Positions 23,353 to 32,017 of a DNA stretch of 64,000 bases are shown piece after piece. Source of the DNA: Methylobacterium sp. NEAU K (GTDB lineage: Bacteria > Pseudomonadota > Alphaproteobacteria > Rhizobiales > Beijerinckiaceae); the NCBI RefSeq assembly GCF_030700285.1, contig NZ_JAUYZJ010000009.1:115003-179002 (forward strand). Reading direction: 5' to 3'. Position numbers and translations under genes: made by a program. The notes beneath the pieces were generated by a model that saw nothing but the letters and a program-made list of their open reading frames with translations, ran no database searches and had not been told where the DNA came from. The number at the start of each line of letters is the position of its first letter. Position 1 is the stretch's first letter.

Positions 23353-24147
23353 ATGGCGACCTACGCCGCCCCGGTCCTCTATGCGGTGCTGGTCTGGTGG
23401 TTCTCCACCGGCCTGATCCTGCTTCTCGACCACGCTCCGCGCCGCACCCATCCGTGGAGCATGGCGGGTGCGACGCTGCTGCTCGCCGCCGCCCTGGTGG
23501 CGATCCACGTGAGCGCCGGGGACACGACCGCCACGGGGGCCTACACGGCCTTCACGGCGGCGCTGGTCGTCTGGGGCTGGCAGGAGATGAGCTACTACAT
23601 GGGGTTCCTCTCGGGCCCGAAGCCGGCCGCCTGCGCGCCCGGCCTGCGGGGGCTCGACCGGTTCCTGGCGGCGCTCGCCACCAGCCTGTGGCACGAATTC
23701 GCCATCGTGATCGGCGGGCTGGCGATCCTGGCCCTCGTCTGGGGCAGTCCCAACACGTTCGCCCTGTGGACCTACGGCACGCTGGTGGTGATGAACCTCT
23801 CGGCCCGGCTCAACCTGTTTCTCGGCGTGCGCAACCTGTACGCCGAGTTCCTGCCGGACCATCTCGGCTATCTCGCCTGCTATCTCACGAAGAAGCCGAT
23901 GAACATGCTGTTCCCGGTCTCGGTGAGCCTCGGGACCATTGCGGCGGCCCTGCTCGGGCGTGCGGCTTCCGGCTCGGATGTGCTGGCGCACGAGCTGATC
24001 GGCTTCACCGCGCTGGCGACCCTGATGGCGCTCGCCACCCTGGAGCACTGGTTCCTGATGCTGCCGCTGCCCTCGGCCGAGCTGTGGCGGTGGAGCCTGC
24101 CGGCGCGCACTCCGGACGGAGCGGCGCGGTCGCGGGACAACGGGTAG
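23353..24147 (+). CDS. puhE: Photosynthetic complex assembly protein PuhE
   Basis: 264 aa, about seven helices. PuhE (DUF3623) characteristics: [12 protein letters not shown] at the start, [53 protein letters not shown]. It supports photosystem assembly and bacteriochlorophyll supply. The ATG follows the acsF stop by 1 bp. A 199-bp gap separates it from hemA. Confidence 0.92.
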   Translation: MATYAAPVLYAVLVWWFSTGLILLLDHAPRRTHPWSMAGATLLLAAALVAIHVSAGDTTATGAYTAFTAALVVWGWQEMSYYMGFLSGPKPAACAPGLRGLDRFLAALATSLWHEFAIVIGGLAILALVWGSPNTFALWTYGTLVVMNLSARLNLFLGVRNLYAEFLPDHLGYLACYLTKKPMNMLFPVSVSLGTIAAALLGRAASGSDVLAHELIGFTALATLMALATLEHWFLMLPLPSAELWRWSLPARTPDGAARSRDNG

Positions 24148-24346
24148 ATCCAGCATCATTCGCCGACGTCGCCATCGGTTCGGCGGCAAGACTGATGCAG
24201 GAACGAAAGCCTCGGCGGCCCTGCCTCGTGCGGGTCTGCCGGGGGATCACCGCCGGGCGCGGCACGGGCACCAATCTGGAATTGGTCTCGTGCGACATTC
24301 GGTGTCACAGGCGGGGGCAACCCGCGGACGTTCGGGGAGAGGCGGT

Positions 24347-25564
24347 ATGGACTACGAGACCTTCTTCGGAGCCGAGATCACCGGCCTCCACCGCGAGGGG
24401 CGCTACCGGGTCTTCACCGACCTCGAGCGCCACGCCGGAAACTTCCCGCACGCCACGCACCACCATGCCGCAGGCACCCGGCCGGTGACCGTCTGGTGCT
24501 CGAACGACTATCTCGGCATGGGACAGCACCCGGCCGTCACGGGGGCGATGCACGAGGCGATCGACCGCTGCGGCGCCGGAGCCGGGGGCACCCGCAACAT
24601 CTCCGGCACCAACCACTACCACGTGCTGCTGGAGCGCGAGCTCGCCGACCTGCACGGCAAGGAGGCGGCCCTGCTGTTCACCTCCGGCTACGTGTCCAAC
24701 TGGGCGGCGCTCGGGACGCTGGCCTCGCGCCTGCCGAACTGCGCGGTCTTCTCCGATTCCGAGAACCACGCCTCGATGATCGAGGGCATCCGGTTCTCCC
24801 GGGCCGAACGCCACATCTTCCGCCACAACGACCCCGAGGACCTGAACCGCAAGCTCGCCCTGGTCGATCCGGCCCGGCCGAAGCTCGTGGCCTTCGAGTC
24901 GGTCTACTCCATGGACGGCGACATCGCGCCGATCGGCGAGATCTGCGACGTGGCCGAGGCGCACGGGGCGCTGACCTACCTGGACGAGGTCCACGCGGTC
25001 GGCCTCTACGGCGCCCGGGGCGGCGGCATCTCGGAGCGCGACGGGGTCGCCCACCGGCTCGACGTCATCGAGGGCACGCTCGGCAAGGCGTTCGCGGTCC
25101 ATGGCGGCTACATCACGGCCTCGGAGAAGCTCTGCGACTTCGTGCGCAGCTTCGCCTCGGGCTTCATCTTCACCACCTCGCTGCCCCCCGCGGTGGCGGC
25201 GGGCGCGGCGGCGAGCATCCGCCACCTGAAGGCGAGCGGCGCCGAGCGCGCCCGCCATCAGGAGCGCGTCGCGAAGGTCCGCGAGGCGCTGGAGGCCGCC
25301 GACATCCCGGTGATGCCCAACGACAGCCACATCGTGCCCGTGATGGTCTGCGATCCGGTGCTGTGCAAGGCGATCTCCGACACCCTGCTCGACGAGTTCG
25401 GCATCTACGTGCAGCCGATCAACTACCCGACGGTGGCCCGCGGCACCGAGCGCCTGCGGATCACCCCGTCGCCGCTGCACTCGGACGCGGACATCGCGCG
25501 CCTCGTGGACGCGCTGAGCGCGATCTGGGGGCGGATCGGGCTGCGGCAGAAGGCGGCGGAATAG
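24347..25564 (+). CDS. hemA: 5-aminolevulinate synthase
   Basis: 405 aa. Pyridoxal-phosphate enzyme condensing glycine with succinyl-CoA, the entry to tetrapyrroles in alphaproteobacteria. [32 protein letters not shown] and the PLP lysine in EGTLGKAF are present. ATG 24347 has GGAGAGG upstream and gives the family length; an ATG 57 nt earlier adds a non-conserved tail. Linked to bch genes, as a copy dedicated to bacteriochlorophyll would be. Confidence 0.96.
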   Translation: MDYETFFGAEITGLHREGRYRVFTDLERHAGNFPHATHHHAAGTRPVTVWCSNDYLGMGQHPAVTGAMHEAIDRCGAGAGGTRNISGTNHYHVLLERELADLHGKEAALLFTSGYVSNWAALGTLASRLPNCAVFSDSENHASMIEGIRFSRAERHIFRHNDPEDLNRKLALVDPARPKLVAFESVYSMDGDIAPIGEICDVAEAHGALTYLDEVHAVGLYGARGGGISERDGVAHRLDVIEGTLGKAFAVHGGYITASEKLCDFVRSFASGFIFTTSLPPAVAAGAAASIRHLKASGAERARHQERVAKVREALEAADIPVMPNDSHIVPVMVCDPVLCKAISDTLLDEFGIYVQPINYPTVARGTERLRITPSPLHSDADIARLVDALSAIWGRIGLRQKAAE

Positions 25565-25569
25565 GGCGC

Positions 25570-25688
25570 TCTTCCCTCCCCCTCGCGGGGAGGGGTAGGA
25601 GGTTGGGGTGGTGCAGACGGCACCGCTCCGATCCATCCTGCACCACCCCCACCTCCGGCTCCTCCCCGCGAGGGGGAGGAGAGGTGCC
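25570..25688. repeat. Long GC-rich inverted repeat between hemA and bchI
   Basis: The left part (about 25571-25615: CCTCCCCCTCGCGGGG, then GGTTGGGGTGGTGC) pairs with the right part (about 25639-25685: GCACCACCCCCACCTCC, then CCTCCCCGCGAGGGGGAGG). Each arm contains a smaller palindrome, so the whole is a REP doublet that can fold into a large hairpin in the hemA-bchI spacer. Related words occur at 26.8, 44.4 and 46.9 kb. Confidence 0.85.
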
Positions 25689-25702
25689 AGAGCCAGAGCC
25701 AC

Positions 25703-26716
25703 GTGCCAACTTTCCCCTTCTCGGCCATCGTCGCCCAAGACGAGATGCGCCAGGCGCTGCTGATCGCCGCGGTGGATCCGTCCATCGGCGGCGTGCTGGT
25801 GTTCGGCGACCGGGGCACGGGCAAATCCACCGCGATCCGGGCGCTGGCCGCCCTGCTGCCGCCGATGCGGGCGGTGGCGGGCTGCCCGTACAACTGCGAT
25901 CCCGACAGCCCCGCCGAATCCTGCCCGCACTGCGCGAGCGCGCCGGGCCCGCGAAAGAGCCACAGGAAACCGGTGCCCGTGGTGGATCTGCCGCTGGGCG
26001 CCACCGAGGACCGGGTGGTCGGCACCCTCGACCTGGAGCGGGCGCTGGGCGCCGGCGTGAAGGCGTTCGAGCCGGGGCTTCTCGCCCGGGCCAACCGCGG
26101 CTTCCTGTATATCGACGAGGTCAACCTGTTGGAGGACCACCTCGTGGATCTCCTGCTCGACGTGGCGGCCTCCGGGGTCAACACCGTCGAGCGCGAGGGG
26201 CTGTCGCTCCGCCATCCGGCGAAATTCGTTCTGGTCGGCTCCGGCAACCCGGAGGAAGGGGAGTTGCGCCCGCAGCTCCTCGACCGGTTCGGGCTCGCCT
26301 GCGAGGTGGCGACCCCGAAGGACATCGCCACCCGCATCGCGGTGGTGCGCGCCCGGGACGCCTACGAGCGCGACCCGGAGGGGTTCTGCGCCGCACGCGC
26401 GCGGGACGAGACGGCGATCCGCAAAAGGATCCTGCTGGCGCGGGAGCGCCTGCCGAGCCTGGCGGTGCCGGATTCCGCCCTGGAGCGCGCGGCGCAGCTC
26501 TGCCTCGCGCTCGGCACCGACGGCTTGCGCGGCGAGCTGACCCTGATGCGCACCGCCCGGGCGCTCGCGGCCCTCGACGGCGCCGAGGCGGTGACGGACG
26601 ACCACATCCGCCGGGTCGCCCCGGCGGCCCTGCGCCACCGCCTGCGCCGCAACCCCCTCGACGAATCCGGCTCGACCGCCCGGGTGGAGCGGGCCGTGGC
26701 GGAAGTGTTTTCGTGA
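25703..26716 (+). CDS. bchI: Mg-chelatase AAA+ ATPase subunit I
   Basis: 337 aa. BchI forms the AAA+ hexamer that drives Mg insertion with BchD and BchH. Walker A VFGDRGTGKST (res ~34-44), Walker B GFLYIDEVNLLEDH, sensor motif VLVGSGNPEEGELRPQLLDRFG. The start is GTG at 25703 (GTG CCA ACT TTC), just after the REP hairpin; no strong Shine-Dalgarno is visible. bchD follows after another REP-rich spacer. Confidence 0.95.
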   Translation: MPTFPFSAIVAQDEMRQALLIAAVDPSIGGVLVFGDRGTGKSTAIRALAALLPPMRAVAGCPYNCDPDSPAESCPHCASAPGPRKSHRKPVPVVDLPLGATEDRVVGTLDLERALGAGVKAFEPGLLARANRGFLYIDEVNLLEDHLVDLLLDVAASGVNTVEREGLSLRHPAKFVLVGSGNPEEGELRPQLLDRFGLACEVATPKDIATRIAVVRARDAYERDPEGFCAARARDETAIRKRILLARERLPSLAVPDSALERAAQLCLALGTDGLRGELTLMRTARALAALDGAEAVTDDHIRRVAPAALRHRLRRNPLDESGSTARVERAVAEVFS

Positions 26717-26784
26717 CCCGCGGCCCACTCCCGCCCCGCTCCGCGGCCCATGACGTTCGGACATCCCCTCTTGCAGGACGTCGC

Positions 26785-26900
26785 GCGCGCTCCTCCCCCT
26801 TCCGGGGCGACGGCGGGGGTGGTGCCGGATGAGGCTCGGCGGTCCCGTCTGCGCCACCCCCACCCCCGGGCCCTCCCCGCAAGCGGGAGGGAAAGAGCGT
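26785..26900. repeat. REP-like inverted repeat spanning the bchD start
   Basis: CTCCTCCCCCTTCCGGGG ... CGGGGGTGGTGCCGG on the left pairs loosely with GCGCCACCCCCACCCCCGGG and CCCTCCCCGCAAGCGGGAGGG on the right. It is the same family as the hemA-bchI repeat. The only usable in-frame ATG of bchD (26829) lies in its loop. Confidence 0.75.
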
Positions 26901-28631
26901 GGCGTCTCAGATGATGGCCTTCGAGCCGGACGTGTCGATCCGCGCAGGCCGGCGGGTGAGGGGGGAGGAAAGGCCGAAGCGCCCGGGATCTGGCCCGACG
27001 CCGTTCTCGCCGCTCGGCTGCTCGCGACCGACCCGCACGGCTTCGGCGGCACGGTGGTGCGGGCGGCCCCCGGGCCGGTGCGCGAGCGCTGGCTTGACCT
27101 GCTGCGGGCGGCGCTGCCCCCCGGGGCACCCTGGCGGCGCCTGCCGCCGGGCATCGGCGACGAGAGCCTGCTCGGCGGTCTCGACCTCGCCGCGACGCTC
27201 TCGGCCGGCACCCCGGTGGCGCGGGCGGGACTGCTGGCGGAGGCCGATGGCGGGCTGATCGTCGTGCCCATGGCCGAGCGGCTGCCGCCCGGCATCGCGG
27301 CGCGACTCGCCGCCGCCCTCGACACCGGCACCGCCTCGGAACGCGGGGCCCGATTCGGCCTCGTCCTGCTCGACGAGGGCGAGGGCGACGAGACCGTCGC
27401 CGAGGCCCTGGCCGACCATCTCGCCTTCCGGATCGACCTGAGCGGCCTCGGATCCGCGGAGGCGGCCCGCGACGGGGCGGGGGCGGAGGCCGGTTCGGGC
27501 CCTGCGGCGCCCGATCCTGTCGGCACCCTCTGCGCGGTGGCGGAGGCGCTGGGCGTCGCCTCGCTGCGCGGCCCGATCCTGGCGGCCCGGGTGGCGCGGG
27601 CGCTCGCGGCGGATCGGCCGGTCGGCGACGTCGAGATCGCGGCCGCCGGCCGCCTCGTCCTGGCCCCGCGGGCCACGCGCCTGCCCGCCCCGCAGGAGGA
27701 TGGTCCGGAGGAGGCGGACGCACCGCCGGCGGACGACCGGCCCGCGGAGGATGCGGCGGATCCCGCCGAGGGCGGCCCGAGCGACGACGTGGTGCTGGAG
27801 GCCGTGCGCGCGGCGATCCCCCCGAAACTCCTCGACCAGCTGCTGGCCGGAGGAGCCCGCCTCTCGGCAGCGAAGGCGGGCCGGGTCGGCCAGCCGGCGG
27901 CGTCCCGCACCGGGCGGCCGGTCGGAAGCCGGCGGGGCGACCCGCGGCGGGGACGCCTCGACCTGCTGGCCACCTTGAGGGCGGCGGCGCCCTGGCAGGC
28001 CCTGCGGCGCGGGCCGGAGGAGGCGCGCCGGATCGTGGTGCGGCGGGACGACCTCCGGATCCGGATCCTGCGGCAGCGGACCGAGACCACGACGGTATTC
28101 TGCGTGGACGCGTCGGGCTCGGCCGCCCTGGAGCGGCTGGCCGAGGCCAAGGGCGCGGTCGAGCTGCTGCTCGCCGAGGCCTATGTCCGGCGCGATCGGG
28201 TCGCCCTGGTGGCGTTCCGCGGCGGCGGCGCGGAGCTGGTGCTGCCGCCGACCCGCTCGCTCACCCGGGCCAAGCGCGGCCTGTCGGGCCTGCCGGGCGG
28301 AGGCGGAACGCCGCTCGCCGCAGGGATCGACGCGGCGCTCACGGTGGCGCTCGGCGTCCGCCGGAGCGGCAGCCGGCCCGTGATCGTCCTGTTGACCGAC
28401 GGCCGCGCCAACGTGGCGCGCTCGGGGGAAGGCGGTCGCGCCCGGGCCGGCGCGGAGGCCCTGCAGGCGGCCCGGACCCTGCGCGCGGCCGGCCTGCCGG
28501 CCCTGGTGATCGATACCGGGGCCCGGGGCGAGGGCGCCCGCGCGGTCGCCGAGGCGATGGCCGCCCGCTACCTGCCGCTGCCGCGTGCCGATGCGGAGCT
28601 GCTCAGCGCGGCGGTGCGGGCCGCGCTCTGA
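26829..28631 (+). CDS. bchD: Mg-chelatase subunit D
   Basis: 600 aa from ATG 26829. BchD couples the BchI ATPase to BchH. The N-terminal half is a degenerate AAA+ module beginning at PDAVLAARLLATDPHGFGG. An acidic Pro-rich linker (res ~285-320) follows, and the C-terminal integrin-I (vWA) domain has the MIDAS motif DASGSAA, then PGGGGTPLAAG and LLTDGRAN. The first ~45 residues are translated REP DNA (TPTPGPSPQAGGK), unlike homologues. The true start may be a rarer start codon nearer to residue 45, so the 5' end is uncertain while the gene itself is not. Confidence 0.9.
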   Translation: MRLGGPVCATPTPGPSPQAGGKERGVSDDGLRAGRVDPRRPAGEGGGKAEAPGIWPDAVLAARLLATDPHGFGGTVVRAAPGPVRERWLDLLRAALPPGAPWRRLPPGIGDESLLGGLDLAATLSAGTPVARAGLLAEADGGLIVVPMAERLPPGIAARLAAALDTGTASERGARFGLVLLDEGEGDETVAEALADHLAFRIDLSGLGSAEAARDGAGAEAGSGPAAPDPVGTLCAVAEALGVASLRGPILAARVARALAADRPVGDVEIAAAGRLVLAPRATRLPAPQEDGPEEADAPPADDRPAEDAADPAEGGPSDDVVLEAVRAAIPPKLLDQLLAGGARLSAAKAGRVGQPAASRTGRPVGSRRGDPRRGRLDLLATLRAAAPWQALRRGPEEARRIVVRRDDLRIRILRQRTETTTVFCVDASGSAALERLAEAKGAVELLLAEAYVRRDRVALVAFRGGGAELVLPPTRSLTRAKRGLSGLPGGGGTPLAAGIDAALTVALGVRRSGSRPVIVLLTDGRANVARSGEGGRARAGAEALQAARTLRAAGLPALVIDTGARGEGARAVAEAMAARYLPLPRADAELLSAAVRAAL

Positions 28632-28682
28632 GTGTCGTGACGGGTGGCTTCCGCGGCCGCGTGGACGGGGAAGGCGCCGGGA

Positions 28683-28829
28683 TCAGAGGTCGCCGCGGAC
28701 GCCGAGATCGGCGAGGCGCTGGTGATGGGCGAGCCAGGCGTTCAGCATCTCGCGGAACAGGCCGCGCAGGCTCCAGGGGCCGGAGGCCGGGGCGGTGAGG
28801 TGCGCGGTGGAGGAGGTGAAGAGGATCAT
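28683..28829 (-). CDS. Small protein encoded antisense in the bchD-bchO gap
   Basis: 48 aa, MILFTSSTAHLTAPASG then WSLRGLFREMLNAWLAHHQRLADLGV. Of its codons all but two end in G or C, the same strong bias as true genes here. The C-terminal amphipathic helix with HQRLADLGVRGDL resembles small DUF1127-like proteins, but the match is weak. The Shine-Dalgarno is poor. An upstream in-frame ATG (28928) would add 33 residues. Confidence 0.45.
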   Translation of the reverse strand: MILFTSSTAHLTAPASGPWSLRGLFREMLNAWLAHHQRLADLGVRGDL

Positions 28830-29036
28830 GACCGGTTCCGAAGGTGAGAAAGGTGCGCGGCCCGCGTTCGATCCGGAAATGCCGGCCTCGTTGCGTTGCA
28901 GCAATCCGATTCCGGTCAGCGGTGGCATGCGGTTTTCGCATGCCGTTCCAATGTCTTACGAAATACTTCCGATGCGGAACGATAGCGCGTCCTCGGAGGG
29001 CGCCGCGAATTTTGGTGCGCTGCGGGATCCGGGCCC
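28830..29036. promoter_or_regulatory. Spacer upstream of bchO with a short palindrome
   Basis: Comparatively AT-rich. GGCATGCG-GTTTT-CGCATGCC at 28924-28944 is a perfect 8-bp-arm palindrome, and CTTACGAAATACTTC follows. No TGT-N12-ACA site is present. It may hold the bchO promoter or the promoter of the small minus-strand gene. Confidence 0.4.
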
Positions 29037-29936
29037 GTGCTGAACTCGTTCGATGCGGACCGGCCCGATTGGGCGGTCGACGGCCGGGACTGGCCGCACC
29101 GGGAGGCGAGCCGCTTCGTCGAGGCGGCGGGCCTGCGCTGGCACGTCCAGGAATTCGGCCGGCCCGAGGCGCCGACGCTGCTCCTGCTGCACGGGACGGG
29201 GGCGGCGACCCATTCCTGGCGCGGCCTCGCGCCGCTGCTGGCCCGGGACTTCTTCGTGATCGCTCCGGACCTTCCGGGCCACGGCTTCAGCGATCCCCTG
29301 CGCGATCCCGACCTGTCGCTGCCGGGCATGGCCCGGGCCGTGGCGGGCCTCGTGGCGGCGCTCGGGCGGCCGCCGGCCGTGGCGGCCGGCCACTCGGCCG
29401 GCGCGGCGGTCCTGGCGCGGATGTGCCTCGACGGCGCGATCGCGCCGCGGCTGCTGGCGGCCTTCAACGGCGCGCTGGCACCGCTGCCGGGGGCGGCCAA
29501 CCTCCTGTTCCCCAGCATGGCGCGGCTGCTGTTCCTCAATCCGTTCACCCCGAAGATCTTTGCCTGGACGGCGGACCGGGCGGCGGCCAAGCGGCTGATC
29601 GAGGGGACCGGATCGCGCCTCGACGCCGAGGGCGTCGATCTCTACCGGCGGCTCTTCGCCCGCGCCGGCCACGTGCGCGGGGCGCTGGGCATGATGGCGA
29701 ACTGGGATCTCGCCGGCCTGCACCGGGCGCTGCCGGGGCTGACGACCCGCACCCTGCTGATCGTCGGCGGCGACGACCGGGCGATCCGGCCGGACACTGC
29801 CTTCGCGGTGCGCGATCGCCTGCCCGATGCCCGCGTGGCCCTGATCCGCGGGCTCGGCCACCTTGCGCACGAGGAGGCCCCCGAGCGCGTCGCCGAGGTG
29901 CTGACCGAGGAGGCGCGGGCGGTCGGCCTCATCTGA
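29037..29936 (+). CDS. bchO: BchO alpha/beta hydrolase (Mg-chelatase associated)
   Basis: 299 aa. Alpha/beta hydrolase usually found after bchID; proposed to assist Mg-chelatase, true reaction unknown. LLLHGTGAATHSWRGL (oxyanion hole), DLPGHGFSDP, AAGHSAGAAVLARM (nucleophile elbow with Ser) and GLGHLAHEEAP (catalytic His) are present. The start is GTG at 29037. Separated from bchD by about 400 bp, so it may have its own promoter. Confidence 0.9.
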   Translation: MLNSFDADRPDWAVDGRDWPHREASRFVEAAGLRWHVQEFGRPEAPTLLLLHGTGAATHSWRGLAPLLARDFFVIAPDLPGHGFSDPLRDPDLSLPGMARAVAGLVAALGRPPAVAAGHSAGAAVLARMCLDGAIAPRLLAAFNGALAPLPGAANLLFPSMARLLFLNPFTPKIFAWTADRAAAKRLIEGTGSRLDAEGVDLYRRLFARAGHVRGALGMMANWDLAGLHRALPGLTTRTLLIVGGDDRAIRPDTAFAVRDRLPDARVALIRGLGHLAHEEAPERVAEVLTEEARAVGLI

Positions 29937-30170
29937 TACCGTGTCCGCTCGAATCGCCCGGTCGGTCCGCTCCGTCATCGCGCGCGCGGCGAAGCGCCCA
30001 GGGGACGCGCCAGGCATCGAGACGTGGCGCTGCCCGGCCGCGGCCCCTGTAGGGGCGACGAAGGCCGGATGGAACCCTGGGACTGGCGCCGGGCTTGCGT
30101 GGATCGTAGAGCCAGCCCCGGTCGCGGGTGTCCGCGGCGAGGCCAGGACCAGCAAGGAGCAGCCGGGACG
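29937..30170. other. Spacer bchO to amidotransferase gene
   Basis: 234 bp, GC-rich, no terminator hairpin with a T run and no convincing gene. It ends with the AGCAAGGAGCAGCC ribosome-binding region of the next gene. Confidence 0.5.
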
Positions 30171-30956
30171 ATGGCGAGACCCGTGATCGGCGTCATCGGC
30201 AATGCACGCCTGCTCGACAACCGCTTCCCGGCCCAGATCGTCGGCCAGAACAACCTGCGCGCGGTGGCCGAGGTGGCCGGAGCCCTGCCGCTGATGTTCG
30301 CGGGCTCCCCCGCGATCACCGATCTCGGCGATCTCTTCGACACGGTGGACGGCGTGCTGCTCACGGGCGGCCGCGCCAACGTCCACCCGACGCGCTTCAA
30401 GGTCGAGCCCTGCGCGGCGCACGAACCCTACGACGAGGCCCGGGACGCCGTGGCGCTGCCGCTGATCGAGACCTGCGTCGCCCGCGGCGTGCCGCTTTTC
30501 GGCATCTGCCGCGGCTTCCAGGAGATGAACGTCGCCTTCGGCGGCAGCCTGCACCCGGAGATCCGCGAGTTGCCGGGACGCCTCAACCACCGGATGCCAC
30601 GGCTGGAGAATGGGGAGATCCATCCGGACCTGGAGGTGATCTTCGCCGAGCGCCACGCGGTCCGCCTGACCCCGGGGGGGGCCTTCGCCCGGCTTCTCGG
30701 GCGCGAGACCATCCGGGTGAACTCCCTGCACGGCCAGGGCATTCTGGAGCCCGGGGCGCGGGTCGTGATCGAGGGCGTCGCCGAGGACGAGACGATCGAG
30801 GCGATCCGCATCCACGAGGCCCCGGGATTCGCCCTGGGCGTCCAGTGGCACGCCGAGCACGATCCCGCGACGAACCCGATCAATCGCGCCCTGTTCGAGG
30901 CCTTCGGGGCCGCCGCCGAGGCGTGCCGGCGCGGGCGGTCCGCGGGAAGGCGCTGA
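30171..30956 (+). CDS. Class I glutamine amidotransferase-like hydrolase (peptidase C26, PuuD-like)
   Basis: 261 aa. The peptidase C26 family hydrolyses gamma-glutamyl amides, as PuuD does for gamma-glutamyl-GABA. PVIGVIGN at the start, DGVLLTGGRANVHP, the nucleophile Cys in FGICRGFQEMNVAFGG, VNSLHGQG and the His-Glu pair GVQWHAEHDP are visible. ATG 30171 follows AAGGAG. It is the first gene after the photosynthesis cluster; the exact gamma-glutamyl substrate cannot be read from sequence. Confidence 0.88.
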   Translation: MARPVIGVIGNARLLDNRFPAQIVGQNNLRAVAEVAGALPLMFAGSPAITDLGDLFDTVDGVLLTGGRANVHPTRFKVEPCAAHEPYDEARDAVALPLIETCVARGVPLFGICRGFQEMNVAFGGSLHPEIRELPGRLNHRMPRLENGEIHPDLEVIFAERHAVRLTPGGAFARLLGRETIRVNSLHGQGILEPGARVVIEGVAEDETIEAIRIHEAPGFALGVQWHAEHDPATNPINRALFEAFGAAAEACRRGRSAGRR

Positions 30957-31258
30957 TCCGCCACGACCGTACGCGCATGCGGGATCGTCTCCCCAAGTCA
31001 GGGGGCGGGCACGGCCAAATGCTGGCCCCGGCACATCGAGTCTTCCGCGCCTTGATCTATGTTGGCAGCTCCGCCGAACACTGCGGCAGATCTTTCCCGG
31101 AACGCCGGGATTCTTTCGGCGTCCCCCCAAAACGGGCGGTTTCCCCGGACGACCTGTCGCAGGCCGGAACGGCTGAACGGCATCGGTGTTGCCCGAGTCC
31201 CGAACAGCGGCTGCCTCCTTCGCGGGCAGCCTTGCGCAGAACACGGGCCAAGGACCGC
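30957..31258. other. Intergenic region without a recognisable gene
   Basis: 302 bp. Frames through it are interrupted or Arg/Pro/Ser-rich with no start signal. It probably contains the promoter of the YqcI/YcgG-DUF1989 pair; no clear -35/-10 or operator was found. Confidence 0.5.
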
Positions 31259-32017
31259 ATGCAGCTTCCCCGCGACGACCGAGAGCATCCCCGTGCCCAG
31301 GCCTTCCGCGACTTCATCCGGAATCCACCCTTCCCCTGCGTCGGCGCCAAGTCGGCCCTGTCCCGGGGCCGCATGAAGATCGTGGTGGCTCGGGACATCG
31401 CCTCGGGCTGGGACGACATGCGCATCTACCCGGCGCTGCTCGCCTTCGTGGCCCGCTATCGCCAGGAGCCCGACCTGTTCCAGAGCTTCGCCGTCGTGTT
31501 CGAAGGACCTGAGGACCTGTCCGAGGAAGACTTCGAGCAGAACCTCTGGGCGCGCGCGCAATCCCTGTCCGACAAGGATGCGTGGCTCGGCCAGCCCTAC
31601 GACGGGCGCGTCGCCGAGGATCCCGACAATCCGCACTTCTCGCTCAGTTTCGGCGGGGAGGCTTTCTTCGTGGTCGGGCTGCATCCGAACGCGAGCCGGC
31701 CGGCGCGGCGCTTCTCCTCGCCGGTGCTGGTGTTCAATCTGCACGCGCAGTTCGAGCGGCTGCGCGCGGAGGGACGCTACGAGAAGCTGCGCGCTTCGAT
31801 CCTGGAGCGCGACGAGGCGCTGGCCGGCAGCCTCAACCCGATGCTGGCGCGCCACGGCGAGACCTCGGAGGCGCGCCAGTACAGCGGGCGCGCGGTCGAG
31901 GCCGACTGGCGCTGCCCGTTCCAGGGCCGCGCGGCGGCCTCACCCGAGCCGGCCGCCGATGACTGGCATCCGCTGGCCCTGCCGCGCGGCGCTATGATCC
32001 CGACCCGCAGCGCATGA
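31259..32017 (+). CDS. YqcI/YcgG (GntA-type) family protein
   Basis: 252 aa. Family signatures: NPPFPCVGAKSAL near the N terminus, the RIYPALLAFV and FEQNLWARAQSL helices, FFVVGLHPNASRPARRF and the C-terminal WRCPFQGR. Characterised members (GntA of guanitoxin synthesis) are haem-dependent oxygenases acting on guanidino or amine nitrogen. ATG 31259 is chosen because the conserved region starts soon after; the frame is open upstream but not conserved-looking. Its TGA overlaps the ATG of the DUF1989 gene, so the two are translated together. Confidence 0.8.
   Translation: MQLPRDDREHPRAQAFRDFIRNPPFPCVGAKSALSRGRMKIVVARDIASGWDDMRIYPALLAFVARYRQEPDLFQSFAVVFEGPEDLSEEDFEQNLWARAQSLSDKDAWLGQPYDGRVAEDPDNPHFSLSFGGEAFFVVGLHPNASRPARRFSSPVLVFNLHAQFERLRAEGRYEKLRASILERDEALAGSLNPMLARHGETSEARQYSGRAVEADWRCPFQGRAAASPEPAADDWHPLALPRGAMIPTRSA

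Noticed and set aside
24148..24346. A PpsR site upstream of hemA
   Set aside because: The words ACATTCGGTGT and GTGTCAC are present, but their orientation and spacing do not match TGT-N12-ACA.
25570..25688. Interpreting the GC-rich repeats as a CRISPR array or IS ends
   Set aside because: They are inverted, variable and singly spaced, with no unique spacers of constant length, no transposase and no target-site duplications.
24305..28150. A 1281-codon open frame on the minus strand across hemA-bchI-bchD
   Set aside because: It is antisense to three clear photosynthesis genes. Its translation is Arg/Ala/Ser/Pro-rich without domains, as expected for the shadow of GC-rich coding DNA.
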